Assembly: GCA_013397455.1 (NCBI GenBank) | Contig: VYZB01000343.1 | Span: 211,124-275,123, forward strand | Length of the DNA stretch: 64,000 bases | Direction: 5' to 3' | Source of the DNA: Crotophaga sulcirostris | Lineage: Eukaryota; Chordata; Aves; Cuculiformes; Crotophagidae | Shown here: in pieces, positions 14,410 to 28,532 of the stretch | How positions within the stretch are numbered: the first letter of the stretch is position 1 | Layout of the letters: every line of letters starts with the position of its first letter | Made by a program: the position numbers and the translations under genes | The notes under the pieces: generated by a model | Databases searched by the model: none | What the model saw: the letters and a program-made list of their open reading frames with translations, nothing else | Told to the model about the DNA's origin: nothing

Positions 14410-14841
14410 AGGATACTGTGAGAGACAGTATCAAAGGCCTTACTGAAATCTAGAAAGTTCACATCAGCTGGTTTTCCTTGGTCAACTGGGTGGGTGACCC
14501 TGTCATAGAAGGAAATTTAGTCTGACAGGCAGGACCTTCCCTTTATAAACCCATGCTGACTGGGACCAATGACTGCATTGTCTTTCAGGCATTTCTCTGC
14601 AGCTCCCAGAACAATTCATAATCTTACTAGGCACTGAAGAGAGGCTGACAGGCCTGTAGTTACTGGGATCATCCCTGCTGCCCTTGAAGATTGGGACAAC
14701 ATTTACCAGCTTCCAGTCAAGTGATACCTCCCTAGATTCCCAAGAGCAATGGAAAATCATTGAGAGAGGCTCAGCCAGCTCTTTAAGTACCCTTGGAAGG
14801 GTCCCTTTACCCTGGAAAGGGTCCCTATGCAATGGGTCCAA
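14410..14841 (-). pseudogene. CR1 ORF2 reverse transcriptase N-terminal remnant
   Basis: On the minus strand this encodes a PRVLKELAEPLSMIF segment followed by KLVNVVPIFKGSRDDPSNYR and PVSLSSVPSKIM, the start of the LINE reverse-transcriptase domain. A frame change then leads into the region resembling FYDRVTHPVDQGK and FLDFSKAFDTVSH near 14410-14520. The next conserved blocks, including the metal-binding FADD motif, are absent; the sequence jumps directly to the C-terminal remnant. It is non-functional. Confidence 0.85.
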
Positions 14842-17800
14842 TCCTCTTTAAAAAATGTCTAGAGAAAAGAGTGCATTTCATCTGTAGAGTTGCTTACATA
14901 CATTGCTCCTACTCATTAGTAAAGAGAGAAGGAAGCAGATGGGGAAAGTCAGAGTTTGCCAGTAAAAGGCAAGATTCTTCTCTAATGATATAGTGTTGGC
15001 TTGAAATTGAGGGGCTTTCTTATGTAGTTGTTTGTTTCTTATAACATTAAAATAGTTACAATGTTTCATTTTGCTGTGGAAGGAAGCAATCAAAATATTT
15101 TGGCTTTGGTTAAAATACAGATAGTGTTTTCTAAGTAGCTGTCTGTAACCCTAAAGGCAGCTGAGACCTCTGACTGAGTCAGTGTACCATAATTTAGTGA
15201 CAAGTGTGCAGTGTGGATGCTCTGGCTCCATTCACACCTTTGTAATTTGCATTATTATTATGTCGTCTTGTAGTAGCCAAAGGCACAGCCTGGCTCAGAC
15301 CAACACAGAAAACTTTGATAGCTAAAACAGAATTTAGTAAAAATGTAAATATGATCTGCCTACAAAAATCAAGCGGTGTCTTTTTCAGCCTGTGACAAGA
15401 AGGAAGAACTGCACTGCACAGGTACAAACTCATTCTACGCTGACAGCCACAAATTGAAGTTTGTTTTTAATTATATGTCATGAAACAGAATGTAAAATTA
15501 AACCTACTTATTGGCTTTAGTTCACAAAAAAAATCTCCCCAATAGCAAAGAAAGGTTTGAAGGTGGGAAACTGCACTTTTTCTTAGTAAGCGAGATTTTT
15601 AAAGTAATTTTTATCAGCTGAATCTAGAACCATCTGCATTCCTTTGTTTGCCTGGTTCTTTATATGTGCAGGTGTGTGGCTTATGCAGAGCAACATGGAG
15701 GGGTTTGAATCAGGCAAACATTCTCAGCCTTAAAAGTTTTTAGTTCTTAGTTTTGAATGTCTCACTATTACTATAGAAGAACTTAGCATCCTATTGAAAT
15801 AAATAGCTGTACGCTGCATTTCTGAGGGTCTATTTGAAATACTGGAGGATATTTTCTATTTTGTTGTTGCTGCCTAGTATTAGTTTCTTGTAAGTTCAAA
15901 CTGAACAAGATGTTTTTGGGGTTGTACCATATGCCAAAAGAGAAATGGGAGTTACTTCTCCCCTTTTACATTCTGTAGAACTGAAATATGGCTCCAGATG
16001 TTTGTTTTCTGAACAGATTTGTGTGTATGTGAAACTGGCTTTTTGAATAGTTTCTTCCAGGTTCTGTGTAACTGGTCACCCTTCTGTTAGGAAGGGACTA
16101 GAAGAGTCAGTGGAGTTGGTGATAGTTAATTTTTTTCTTCTGTTCAGCAAGTGAGAAGGGAGTAGGGGACACTGGCTACTGCAGATGCACAAAACAACAG
16201 GGAAAAGCAGTAGATTTCCAGTACTTAAAAGTGCTGGAATGTACTGGCAATGTATGAAGTAGGGAAAGAGGCACAAGTCAAGACATTTGTCTGTTGTTGT
16301 GTATTTTGACCTTCGCAGAGAAGAGTTAGGCAACCACTGCATACCAGTCCTTGTAGCAATCGTCTGCCTTGTGCAAAAGGGTCTCGTTACTGCCTAATAA
16401 ACTCTGTTCCTAAGTTTTCACAAGCAAAACTTCAACTTTTTCTGCTTGTTTTGAATGCAGCTTACACAAATTCTGTATAAAAGTACTTGAAAAATTTTCT
16501 TGCCCCTCTTTAAATTCAGATGGTGCATTATGGCCTCTAATTTTGTCTCTGATCAGTCTTCCATTCTCCTGTTAGTATATTGATCCAATCTCCTGCCAAG
16601 TGAAACTAGTTCAAAAGCTACTTCTGTGTTTACTCTCATCTCATTACTGAATCTTTGTCCCACCCCAATAGTTGGACATTCAGCTCTTCCTTTTCCGTCT
16701 TTTTGCATGTCTCAATCCAGTTTGTTTTCCTAGAAAATTTGCAGATTGGCTTGAAATCTTCCTGCAGGATAAGACCTGCCAGTGGGAATGAAGCTGCCAA
16801 AGAACTCTGCATCTTGGAGAAAGGACCCATCAGCTTCATCCCTTTCCTTTACCACCATGGTAAAAGGCTGATTTAAAGCTTCCTGTATTGATCACTAGTC
16901 CTTTTAATGCGTCTGATGTAATTTTGAAGTGCTGGCTCCCATTTCTGTAAAGACTAGAGCCTAGGGCTGAGGAAGAAGCAGGTTAGTGGCTGGCCTGTCA
17001 TAGGCACAAGCTGAGCTGTGCAAGCAAAGTAGTTTTCTCAGGGTCTATGGAAGGAACTTCTCCAGGAACTTGGAGCCCTCTCAAACCTCACCACTTGCTG
17101 TTCCAAGCACAACAACCACTTTTAACCACACTTTCTTTAACCAAAGCACAAAGCCAGGCTGCCCAGAAGAAAACATTTCATTTTGAGTATTAGTAGAGAA
17201 GACAGGAGAAAGTACAAACTGTCTGTGACACAGGGTAATTATATTGCCTTAGGCACTATGTACCACTTTGCCTGCTTTTTCCATCTGCCAAGTCTCAGAC
17301 TGGTGCTGGCATTGCAGGAACTCTGGCCTCCTGGTTATTTAAGGTCACTAGCAGGTATTGATGCATCCTACTCAAACCACCTTAGTTGATTTAAATCTAT
17401 GGTTAGAAATTAAATCGAGTTTGTCACTCAGTATTGAAATGTTGTGCTTAAGTGCAAGAGCCTGTATTGTTGAACAGTGTGTAGGGGAAGAGGTCCCTGC
17501 CTAGCAACCTGAATTCTTACTCTAGTGCTATTTTTCTGTGATCATAATCAGTTCCTTTCATATTGCTTTGTGATTATCTTTTTCTACTGATTTTTTTTAA
17601 TCTTTATTAGTCATTTTTACAAATGGTTAGGTACTTTTATTCATTTGCTGAACAACTACATAGTTAGATGCCCCAAGTGGTCAGTTTATACATTATATGG
17701 GTTTTAAATCTTATATTTGGATGTTTCCTGTTATTTTCACTGTCTTCTCTAGACCTTCATTGGTGCAGTTTAGGGAATTTTGTTCTTTTAAAGTATTGAT

Positions 17801-19070
17801 AGACTACAAATGTGCCTGTAGTTAATCAGTTACTGACCTAGTTGCTTTGTCAGTCATAGTCCCAAACTCCCCATTAACTCAACTATGTGACTTCAGCTAT
17901 TAGACTTCAGAGGCTTAAAGCTTACATAGCATTCCCTTGGCTTACAGCTGGTGCAGTGAGTCTGGTGCAAAAAGGTCCCTATTCTCCAATTAGAACAGTG
18001 TTTTGTATGCATGAAAGAAACCCTGAATTTCTCATCTTCTGTTGCATTGTGGGGTCTTCCTGCACTCTTCTGGCCTTTCTCAATTAAATGAGATCCGAAG
18101 CCCACCAAGCACTTTTGTTCAAGTTGCAGGGCTCTTGCTCCCATTTGTGCTATCTGGTTTAAAGGAGATGCACTGCCCTCGTGTCTCAAATTTTTAAACA
18201 AATGCCTGTTCCAACTGTTTTGGAGAAGCTGCAGCCAGCTTCTGTGCTCCTCCTTCTTGTTTGTTTTTAAAGTAGCCCTGGTTTGCTCTTGAATCTATTT
18301 AATTGGTTTCCTGCTGGAAAGAAACTGAAGGGCTCCCTTTGCCAATTAACTAGGGCATAATTCTTTATTAGTAGACAATGTAGGTTAACCAAGGATTTCA
18401 GGAAAGAAGTATGGGATACCTTTGATGGTTAAACACTTGTTTTGGGGGGATTCTTTTTATTAAATATAGAATAAGAATTCAAAGACGTTCCAGGATTCCT
18501 TCCCTCTGAAAGTTTTCTTCTGTCTAGTTTTAATATTGACAAACTATTTCATCCTAAAAGCATGTAGAGCTCTTAACTGCTTGCCAAGCACTTATTGTCC
18601 TTTGACCAAAAAAAAAAAAATTAGAGAATTATTTCAGACCTGTGACACAGCTTACTTATGTAATAGACTATCTTTAGGAGCACTAATAGCTATATTTTAA
18701 ATGAAATTTCTATTACTGGCTTCTTAGATTGCTAGGTACAATAAAGTCAACTAAGAGAGCAGTCAGATTGGGTTTGTTACTAGGAATATCTAAAAACAAA
18801 CCACAAAAGCTAATTTTAAGCAGTGGGTTGCAATCCATGTTGTTTAGTTTAGAACCTTTGGAGCAATTCCTTTCCAAACATCTCTATTTTAAACTGGAAT
18901 GTCAGACCAGTGTGGCTGCTCTTTCACAGTATTCTTAACATAAAACACTATGGTGACCATTAGAGTAAATAGGAAAAAGTAACAATTACAGAACGTGCCA
19001 AAAAAGGTTCAGTTTTTAGTACAGTAGATTCCCTTTAAATAGGGGGGTATTTCTCAAGAACTGGGTGGGT

Positions 19071-19086
19071 GGTGTGTGTGTGTGTA
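19071..19086. repeat. Short GT microsatellite
   Basis: A run of about eight GT dinucleotides follows a GGGTGGGTG stretch. It is a short simple repeat with no sign of function. Confidence 0.85.
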
Positions 19087-22000
19087 TACTGTGTTACTTG
19101 GCTGAGACCATAATGAACGACTTCATCTGTCATCTTCCCAGAAGCTGAAAAGAGGGCAAGCTTCTGTGGTTTATGTCTTGTTTGGTTTGGGAAAGCACAA
19201 GTTGAACTTGGAAAGACTCCTACTATCTAAAATGCTCAACACGTGGCCTCTGGGTAGTGTAGAATATCTTTAACTACCATTTCTTTAACTCAGCCTTTTT
19301 AATAATATTTTTTCAGTGAAATTTTGTTTTACTAAGGTTTTTCTGCTTAATTTTTTAACATTGAAATAATGTTAAATGGCTGATATGATTACTTCTGCTT
19401 TTTTAGGCTACATGCAAAAGGGAGGAAGCTACAGGAGTCAGAACGGCTCAGACGAATACTGTTGTTTCAAAGATACTTTCTGACATCCAAGTGGATCTAG
19501 AGAAAATGGTTGTCCACTGAATTGAGCTACTAATCTGTTTTTTGAGGCAGAGAATTTAGATTGAGAGTATTAGAATTAGTTGAATTGTTTTATGACTTTT
19601 GTATATAACTTTATATTTTATAACTTTGTATTAACTTTCAAAACTTGTGGTTCACAACAGCGTATGCTATGCAAATGTAAAAGAAAAAGTGAAAGGAGTT
19701 TGCAATCTGAGAGTGATACTGACCCTATTCCGGGTATCTTACAGTATAGAACAAGACCCGACCTGGTGTTTAAGGTAGTTTGCTTGATTACTGTTAGTAA
19801 ACTGGCTGTGACAGAGCAGAGCAACCATCTGAGTATCTGTTGAGTTTCTGAAAAGGATTTTTTCAGCCATTACTGATGTCCAAGGTGAGTGGCTTTAAGA
19901 CATTTTGCGTAAGGAGGGACATGTCTTCAAAGCAGCTATGAGCTGCTTCCTGGGTATTGTTTTGGTGGGACAGACTTTAGTCACCTTTTAAATAATGAAC
20001 TGATCACTTGAACTTGTGGAAGGAGCTCATTGTATGAAGTGGCTTAGGGAATATATTATATCAATGCTTTAGCTTAACTGTTGCTGCTTTATTTCGTTTC
20101 CTTTTTTAGTAAGTAAAATGACTTCATTCTGGTAATGCTAAGTTCCTTTAAAAAACATTGACACTCACTGAAGAAAGCTCTTCGTTTGACTGCTTTGTTT
20201 TTAAAGCTGTTCTTTATAAAACCCTGGAATGATGAACACAAACTTAAGCTGCCCTAGATATGTTTCTCCTTCTTGCCAGCATAAATCTATGCAAATTTCT
20301 CTCACTTTGTACTGCATGTCAGATTGCTCTGCTGAGAAACTGCAAAAAACAAGTGTGTGTTTTCCATCCCTGTGCCCAGCGTGCTCTCTGCCAGCAAGCA
20401 GGTTACCCCTGCCACCCACCAGCAGTGTGCAGTGAGGGCGGTGCCCCAGTATCCTCTCTGCCTGTGCTCGTGAGCAGGTAGGAGTTACAGATTGAGCAGA
20501 ATGCACGTGGCTTGCACAGAGCCACAAACCAAAATCACTCCTGTGAATGTGCAGCACGAGATATACCCAATACATCAGAACTGAGTACCTCTTGCAGTGT
20601 GTGTGTGTTACTTTGGGGAAGGGGCTATTATGGTCTAGGAGTGCTAAGAGGCAATGCAAAATGTTAGCAGGCAATTCCTGTCTTGAGAGTAGGCTGCCAC
20701 TTTCACTGCATATAAAATCTATGGAAAAGTTAAGTACTCTGGTCGCAGTGGGTGTTTTTGCATTGTTTCATTGCCACCTGAGGTGTTTCCTCTTTAGCAG
20801 GATGAATTATGTGGGTATAAATAAGGAACTGACTTAATTACCTTCAGTTTTTCTTTCTAACATTGACAAATGTAGAACTGCTGGTAGCTTTTTCTTAAGA
20901 GTTTTTTATAAATGAAGAAAGAAAAACTGTAGTTCGAGCTCCAAAAGCATCCTAATTTACTGCAATTAACGAGCAAGTAAAAGGAGAAAACTAAATGGAA
21001 ACTAGAAGTAATAAACTAAGGCTCAACACCTATTGATTTTTAAAAGCTGTGCTCAGATGTACAAAGTGGTATGGAGAAAATGCCAATAACATTCCTCTGC
21101 ATGTGTTCCTGAAAGCAAAGGTCTGTAACTTATCAGTACTTGTTATCTAGACAACTGTAGTGTGGGAGGCTCTGGAGGGAGTGTTTCCACTATAGTGAAC
21201 CTGCACTCTTTCCTTTCTAGCTCTTCTGTTTTCTGCTGTCTCTACATGCCCTTAGCGTTTCAATCTTCAGTTTCAGCCTTTCAGCCTTTGCTGTGGCAGA
21301 GGCGTTGTGCACAGTCTCTGCCACGTGTGCCTGGGGTGTGCTAACACTGCTGCTTTCTGCAGTAAACAGGAATATGTGTTGTACTGTGAATGTTGTTAAA
21401 TGGGGGGGACTCCCCCCCAACAAAGTAGGAAGCATTACTATGCAATGGTACTATTACTGTGATAGGATTAGAGCTTTGGCTGATGTTGAGGCTAATAACC
21501 TCTGAAAATACTGCAAATGCTGATTCTCACTCTACAGAGGAAGAACGAAAACATCCACTCAGGCAGCTAATGCACTGCTCATCCACCCACCAGCCTGTGT
21601 GGTGTGGTAGGTACCAACTGATATGTCTGTCTGAGGAATGAGTAACTGTATGAACTGCTCAGTTATGCAGTTGATTTGACGCAGAAGAGGTTTCTTAAAA
21701 ATCACTAGATCACCCCTTATTTTGGTGTGTGCAATCTTAGTGATTCACACTGACATAATAACTTTCTCTTAATTGTGTGTGTTGAAGGTCTTCTAAGTCC
21801 TGTGATTGACTGAACCATCAATAAGAAGACAGGAAGAAACCAAACCAAATTAAACATCTGCCCATAATCAAAGTGTTTCTACATGATAAGAATCTGTCTG
21901 TAATTTCCCTAGCCCATGTGAGTGACAAGTCTGTGCCCAGGCATGTGCTGGTTGAGTGTTGCATCAGGACATGGAGAAATGTTGTCAGAACGTGTAATTA

Positions 22001-25000
22001 TGTAATGTGCAAAAGGAAACTTAGGAATAAACAACACTTTATTCACCCAGCTAGCATGGCTGAGATACTAACATAGATATAATATAATTATCATTTTTTG
22101 CACGATGCTTAAGGAAGGCAAGCTGTTCCTCTCCAAGAGCAGAGGAAAATTTGTTCCAAGCCAGTTCTCTGGTAGGACACCCTGACCTCTCCTGTTTGGC
22201 TGACCTGGGCTACCTTGCCTTGGATACTGTTCAGTGGCGATGAAACTGAAGAACTGGATTGTGCTGTAGAAGAGGTGATGAGAAGTGAGCAAGTTGCTTC
22301 GAGCAGGAGGAAACTAGAGCAACAGTGCTATATATAGGAAGTGAGATGAAAAAAACAAAATCAAACCTTTTGGAGTATACAGGAAAATAATCAATTGTAT
22401 TTGAACAGTACAGAGAGACATTTGAATCCAGAATCAAGTTTGTCAGGCCAGAAGTTGGCTGTAAAATGTCCTGGCTGATAATTGTAACTTTTATCATGTG
22501 GAGCATTAGATGATGCAAAGGGTTGGCTATTTGGTGAGAGACAAAGGAATTGTCAAATCTTTTCCTCTGTTGCCCATTTTTTAAATTTGGTACTACTATT
22601 TAGAGAAACTGTGTGTAGGTAGTACCATTGATCAGACTAGGTCATGTTTGCAGGATGTACTGAGCAAGCTCTATCAGAAGGAGGAAAAAAAATCATCATA
22701 CTGATCTATGATTCAGCTCATTGCACAGGCCAAGCCACTGAATTTATTGTCAGAAGGTAGAATTCTTCCAGCAAGTTGTGGTGGGTTTTTTTTATTCCTC
22801 TTTGGGTGTTTTTTTTTCCTTTGGCTGAGGTGCCTGGTATTAGATATACAGTCTGCCTCAGAAGGCCTTCAAAATCACTTTCCTCTCACTGAGTAGGTAA
22901 TGTAGGCTGTTATCTTAGAAAATCTGCTTCTTTAGGCACCAGCAATAGAGTGGCTATCTTAGGTAGTCTAAATCCTGTCATAAGTTTCTCCTTATGCTTA
23001 GTCTGGTATGTTACACTAACATGATAAATGGCTTTATACCATGACATCTAATTCAAATCCACTGTACTTTTCTGTTTTCTGAAGACTATAAGGGCAGTTC
23101 TGGTAATAACTGACACGCAATGCGATTTTGTATAACAGAAGCTGTTACTTCTTCAGAGAAGCTGTTCAACTTCTAGGTAGAATTGCTGGGTTTAGGCATG
23201 GTTCTGGAAAAAGTAAAAGTAGTTTTCCAGATGGCTGTAATTACTGCACAAAACTTTTCTATGAAGTTTTACACTTTCTATGAAGAGTCTCTTTTTTTGT
23301 ACTTTAGCAATATTTTCTACTTAGTCCTCTTAACTGTATGTACTCTAGTTCTTCTTCCTCTTAATATTGTTAGTGGAAGACAGCCCTTCAGAACGAGGGA
23401 GAACTTCATGCTAATCTCTGAGAGGCAGATTTCAGGCATGGGGCTGGGAACTCACTGTCCACACTGGGATTTGTGAAAAATACTGTCTCTTGAAAATATC
23501 TACCTGGAATTTTGTGGTGGTTGTTTAGTCACGGGAACAGCGCTGTGGGTAAGTTAACAAGCCTTCACCCCACTCCTGAATGCTGTTTTCAGCTACCACC
23601 ATATCTGCTTTGTGGTTCAGGTGTAGCATATGGAGGGGTGGTACTTGGGTATGTGTTGTCCTATAGCTATGATGTGAGCTGCTGTTAACCTGAGCTCCAC
23701 TGTTAGTGTACAGGTGACAAACAATAAGAGGGTTTGTGGTAGGTTTTTTCAATCCCATGTACTTTGTTCCTTCATCTGAGACTTGTGAAATGGAAGTACA
23801 GCACTGCTCAGCGCACCAAGGGTGCATTTTGCCATAGTTGCAAAGAAAAAGACAATTTTGGTTTCCTTTTGACTGGTAGAAATAAGAGAATGGCTCAGCT
23901 GGTCTCTCCAAGTGTCTCAGTCAGAAATAGGGCTCCAATCCTCTTGATTATATTTGCATTTTCTTGGTAATTTTGCATAGCTTTAAATGTGGTTTTAGCT
24001 TTAAGCTTCCAAGGCTTTTCTCTCCCCTCCCCTGCCAACAAAGAAAAAAACCACAGAGCTCAAGCTTAGTGTTATTTGGCTTTGTGTAAACATGACTCTC
24101 AGAAAAGTAAGAGCTAACTGTGGAGAAGGGAAAACCTGTGGTATTTTAAAATTTCAAACTGCTCCTTACTGATTTATTGCTATTGTGGAGGCAGCTCAGA
24201 GTGTGCTAATTCATCAGTTCCTTGTAGACAAAGAGGAGTGAAGAATAAGAGGAAGCACAGAAAGGGGTGGAGGGGAAGGAGCTGGGGAAGAGAAAATAAA
24301 AACATGGGTAAATCTTAAGAGGTGGGAGGATAGGCATAGCAAATCAGTTTGTTTCGACTAGATGTTTTAAGAGTTTCTGGAAAATAATAAAATAAGATGT
24401 TACCCTAGAGAGCAGTAGAATTGTCTGTGCCCTTATTGCTGTGACCTTCACAGGCTAGAACATAATTCAGTCATGACTGACTTCTCACTACCAGGTAGCA
24501 TTTAGGAATTGTTGCAGCTGCAAGTTACATGCTTAGGTTGCAATTGGCTTTGGTTAAGATCAGTCTGTCTTAGGTCAACTTCATCTTACCTCACTTCAGG
24601 ACCTCTTACTGATGTTGTCTGATTGACTCGCTGTGGGTTCCTTTCAATGTGAGAGAGCTGGGACCAGTAAGAGGACAAGGCGTATGGGGGGGAAATCAGC
24701 CTAAGATTTAAGGTGTTTTAAATGCAGGGGGCCAGCAGCACTGCCAAAACAGCACACACTAAAGTGGATACCTGCAACCCATGGCTATAATGAGAGCTCA
24801 TAACTGGAAAACACAAAAGTATCTTCTTAGCAGTGTTAATTTGAAGTGGGAATTAAGTGTGTTCTGGGCTGCCTTTCTTGGCAGATGAATGCTAGCTGTG
24901 CAGCCCTTGGTGTACCCATGGTTTTGGGCATGAATTCTGTTAACAGAGGCAGTAGCTACAAGGTGCGGCATACTCTGTAAATCTGAAAACTTAGTAGCCA

Positions 25001-28000
25001 TCATCATTCTTCCAGTAGAAACAAAATCTGAAAATGGTCAGCCAGGAAGATTAGTTTCACTGTTTCTGATTGTATTCTGATAAACAAAAAATGCAAGTCA
25101 CAGGATGTTGCTCTTTCAGTGAAAGTCTCCTGATTGTTGCTGGCATCTGCTGAAATGACTATTCATATCACAACTCCTTTCAAGAAAGATTACACTGCTT
25201 TTGTTGTATTCAACTGTCAGTGGAGAGGAAAGGTTTGTTTTTATTCCTGAACTGTTGTTCCTTTGGTGTTACTGCCAGTAAGTTGGTTTTTTTTTTTTTT
25301 TAATCTGTGCTTGATCTTGGAGTCTCACTACTATTTCAGTCATGTATTCTTGGTTCTGGTTTGTTGAATCTTGGGGATAAGAGGAACAATGGAGTATAGA
25401 GTGTCTCTGTTCATACAGAGAAAGTCTTTATATCCTAGATTCTATATGCAGCTGTCTTTCCTGTCTCTGAAATACTCAGAAGTTCAATGTTTCAACTGTT
25501 AATGATTTAACCCATGGTATTCCCCACTTCTGCATGGGCTTAGTGGTTGCCACAGTGATTCATAGATGATACTTTGGTCCTGGTATTCAAAAGCAGTGGT
25601 TCATTGTGTTAAAATTAAAGGAAATATTTAATGATCATCTAAATAGGTTCATGACTCTTAAAATAAGCAAATGAGATGGGCAGGCTCATTCTCTCCAGAC
25701 CAGAATGTGTTGTATTTATGCCAGTTTGAGAGCCAAGTGATATACCTGTGCTACAGTGCCTGGGCTTTTCTCCAATATGGTGGAGGTGGAATTTTCCTGC
25801 TCGGTGTGGAGGAGGATGCTTTTTCAATGCATATCATATTGGCCTAGCTTGTTTCAAATTACCTTAAGACCTTGCCTCTCTGGCTGCTGAGTGTGCCCTG
25901 AGGTGTGTTGAGGGTCTGGGACCCTGCTGCCAGGAAATGTGATCACACAAGGATGACTTCCCAGCTCATGCCTGAGGTGCTCTGTTGCTCCGTGACTCGT
26001 ACAATCTCTTGGATAGCAAACATCAATTAGACACATGAGTTCTGAGCAGTGTTCCTTAACATTACCACACTTTACCACAGCTGTATCCTTTTGTTCATGT
26101 CATTTTTTGGGAATATTGAATGTTTGGAGAATATTGCAGTGGAATTCCACTTCAGTGTGTGCTTCTAGGAGCAACCAGGAATATCTTCTTCCTTGTTTTC
26201 TCCTCATCTCTCCTTTGTCTTTCTTTTATTCTGTCTTCCTTCTCACTCCTTTTTTTATTAAATTATGAGGCTTTTTTCCTCCATACCTTTTGAATCTTCC
26301 TGTTCTTTCCCTTCTGCCTGACCTCAGTTTCTTTCACAAGGAGTAAAGTGATTTTTTTTTTTTTCTTTGAAATTTTTTCACCCCTGCCTACAGGGTCTGA
26401 ATAACAGCCACACCCAGTTTATTTCAGGTTGCTGCTGTTTGGCAGTGTTTGGAGAAGCCACAGTGGCACCAGAGCTGGTGACAAACAAGGAAAATGCAAG
26501 GACAGAAAAGTCTTTGCCTCTGTCACATTATTCAGCAGCTATATTACTTCTGTTTTTTTCTGGGAGACATGAAAGGATCTTGCCCTTTGAGATACTTTTG
26601 CATGGACAGAAGACTGGAACTTTAAAACTCTGTTTCTTTTCTGTGTTTGTCTCCATAATATCTTTTCTTTTCTACCCACCCATGCATTTGATAGATCAGG
26701 TATATATCTGTAGGTAGATCCATAGGTCTAGTAGCTGTCCATTGCTTTTCTAATATGTAAAATCTTTCATGGTCTGTGCTGTAATCAAAGCAAGTTGTGT
26801 AAATTTTCATTTTTTTGCCTAGTATGAAGCTCCAATTTCTCAAGAAAAGAAGCAATAAAATTGTTAGCCAGGTGTTTAGTGAAGAAATCTTTTTTTTTAA
26901 CTTCCCCTAACTCAATGACTCGCCCCAGAAGCAGTCCAGTAGGTTTTTTTTTTACTCTTGGTGCTATTGTTCACGTACATTTTTATTAGTGAGAAATCAG
27001 CTATTCTTTTGCTCTTTGTCATGGGCATTGAAATGTTTGAATTTAACCTTTGTTACATGTATATATTCTTTATATGCATGTGCATATATATTATGTATTT
27101 TTATATCTTTGAAAATGCTTTGTATCAAAGCGGCTATCCATGTGTTGGAGTAAAATCCCTGTAATAATTCAGTTTCAACTCAAGAAAGAGCCTGTTGCCC
27201 AATGCTATAACAGCCTGGAGTTTGAAGCTGCTGACAGGGCTCTAAGCTTTTACGTGGTCTCTTATCTCCTCTGGTCTCAGGCCCTGGAATAGCTTAAAGA
27301 TAAGAACAGAGATGGTGAACTTGGAGTTGCTGGCTAACTGGTGTAAGGACTTAAAGCCAGATCTGAAGAGTTCATGGTATAGACTGTGTTGACATGACTT
27401 TCTGCAGTATTCTGTGCAAGCTGAAGTTTCTTATGTGTTGAAAAGATTTATGCCTGGAAACTGCAGTCTGTTATGCTGCTGAAAGACAGAACATGGCTTT
27501 ATTGGTTAGGGTTGTCTGGAACTCAAAGGACAACTGATATCTGCTGGACTTGTGCAGTTGATTGTGGGTCAGATTTATGAGTGAGCCTGAAGAGTTAAGT
27601 AGGCATTTGGCAGGATTTAAGAACCTAAGGAGAGAAGGCACAAAATCTCTAAGCTAGCTGTTTCTAAATACCTGAACATCTATGTAAATCCAGTCTTCTG
27701 TGTGTTAGTTTACCTGACATCTACCAGAGAGAGTTATTCTACTTTACTTCACCAGTGACTAATTGAGATTGGTAAGTGAGAGGCGCTGTCTGCCTGCCAG
27801 CTTTTATAACCGTAAAATCTACCCAGTGTGTGAATTTATCCGTTAATTTGTTTCATAGAGGGATTTTTAAGTGGCCTTACCAGTCTACAGTATATATACA
27901 TAACAAAAAATGGCAACACAGACAATAAATACTTGTTAAATGGTCAATTCTGTCATACAGGCTTCTTCCTGTTTCTAGGGAAATATGAATCCTATGAGGA

Positions 28001-28344
28001 TCCCTGGAAAAGCAGGGAAAATGGCATCAAGTACAAACTCTGCCAAAGGGATAACAAATAATCCAAGTCTCGGGGCTACCACTGAACACTAAGCCACCAC
28101 CTTTGACCATGCAAGCTAGTCCTTGCTGACCTGAGACTCCTGGAGATGGCTATCAAATTGTGTGCAGTGAGCTACAGCTGTGGCTACAGAGGCAAGCTCA
28201 GAATTGTTTAGGTCACAGTCAAAATATTCACTTAATAGATGTGGCAAGCAGCGCCGGTTCCAGGTGTAGTGTGATAGCCTTCCTGCAGATGACTCCACTT
28301 CACATATGTGCACTTTTTCTTCATGCAAGTAAAATCTTTTGAGA

Positions 28345-28532
28345 GAGTTTTATAGTTTTATATTTTTAGATATTTATAAATATTAAAAGTATAAATCCAA
28401 TATAGAAATATACTTTATATATAAAAATACATATATAAAACTGTACTGTGACAGATGTATTTGATTTCATTTGGGAAGAAGTGTAGCTTGGGCTGTATAA
28501 ATATATATGTTTTTATATATAAACATATAGAA
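28345..28532. repeat. AT-rich low-complexity block
   Basis: About 190 bp are dominated by TATA, ATATAT and TTTATA words, with several overlapping short palindromes such as TATATATA and ATATATAAAAATA. There is no regular repeat unit. It is low-complexity sequence that may behave as an easily melted or hairpin-prone tract. Confidence 0.75.

Larger units (their letters stand above)
13584..14845 (-). mobile_element. CR1 LINE, internally deleted copy
   Basis: This is a CR1 element in reverse orientation. It begins at its 3' end with TCATAGAATCATAGAATAAC and the 'GAGTTGGAAGGGACC' block. Going upstream in the element (rightwards in the window), the minus strand encodes the end of the CR1 ORF2 protein at about 14001-14342 (a segment with SSPEERDLGVLVDGKLN and a YCVQFG motif). 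It then encodes the N-terminal reverse-transcriptase palm at about 14410-14841 (PSNYRPVSLSSVPSKIM, then a FLDFSKAFDTVSH-like stretch). The catalytic FADD block and about 400 bp around it are missing, so this copy cannot encode a working enzyme. Frameshifts and stops are also present. The element is 5'-truncated, as is usual for CR1. Confidence 0.93.

Noticed and set aside
20201..20674. 157-codon minus-strand open frame
   Set aside because: No domain, signal or repeat is recognisable, and several overlapping frames of similar quality exist on the other strand. It is probably chance in a slightly GC-richer patch.
23525..23911. 128-codon minus-strand open frame
   Set aside because: The composition looks random, with no conserved motif and no splice or promoter context.
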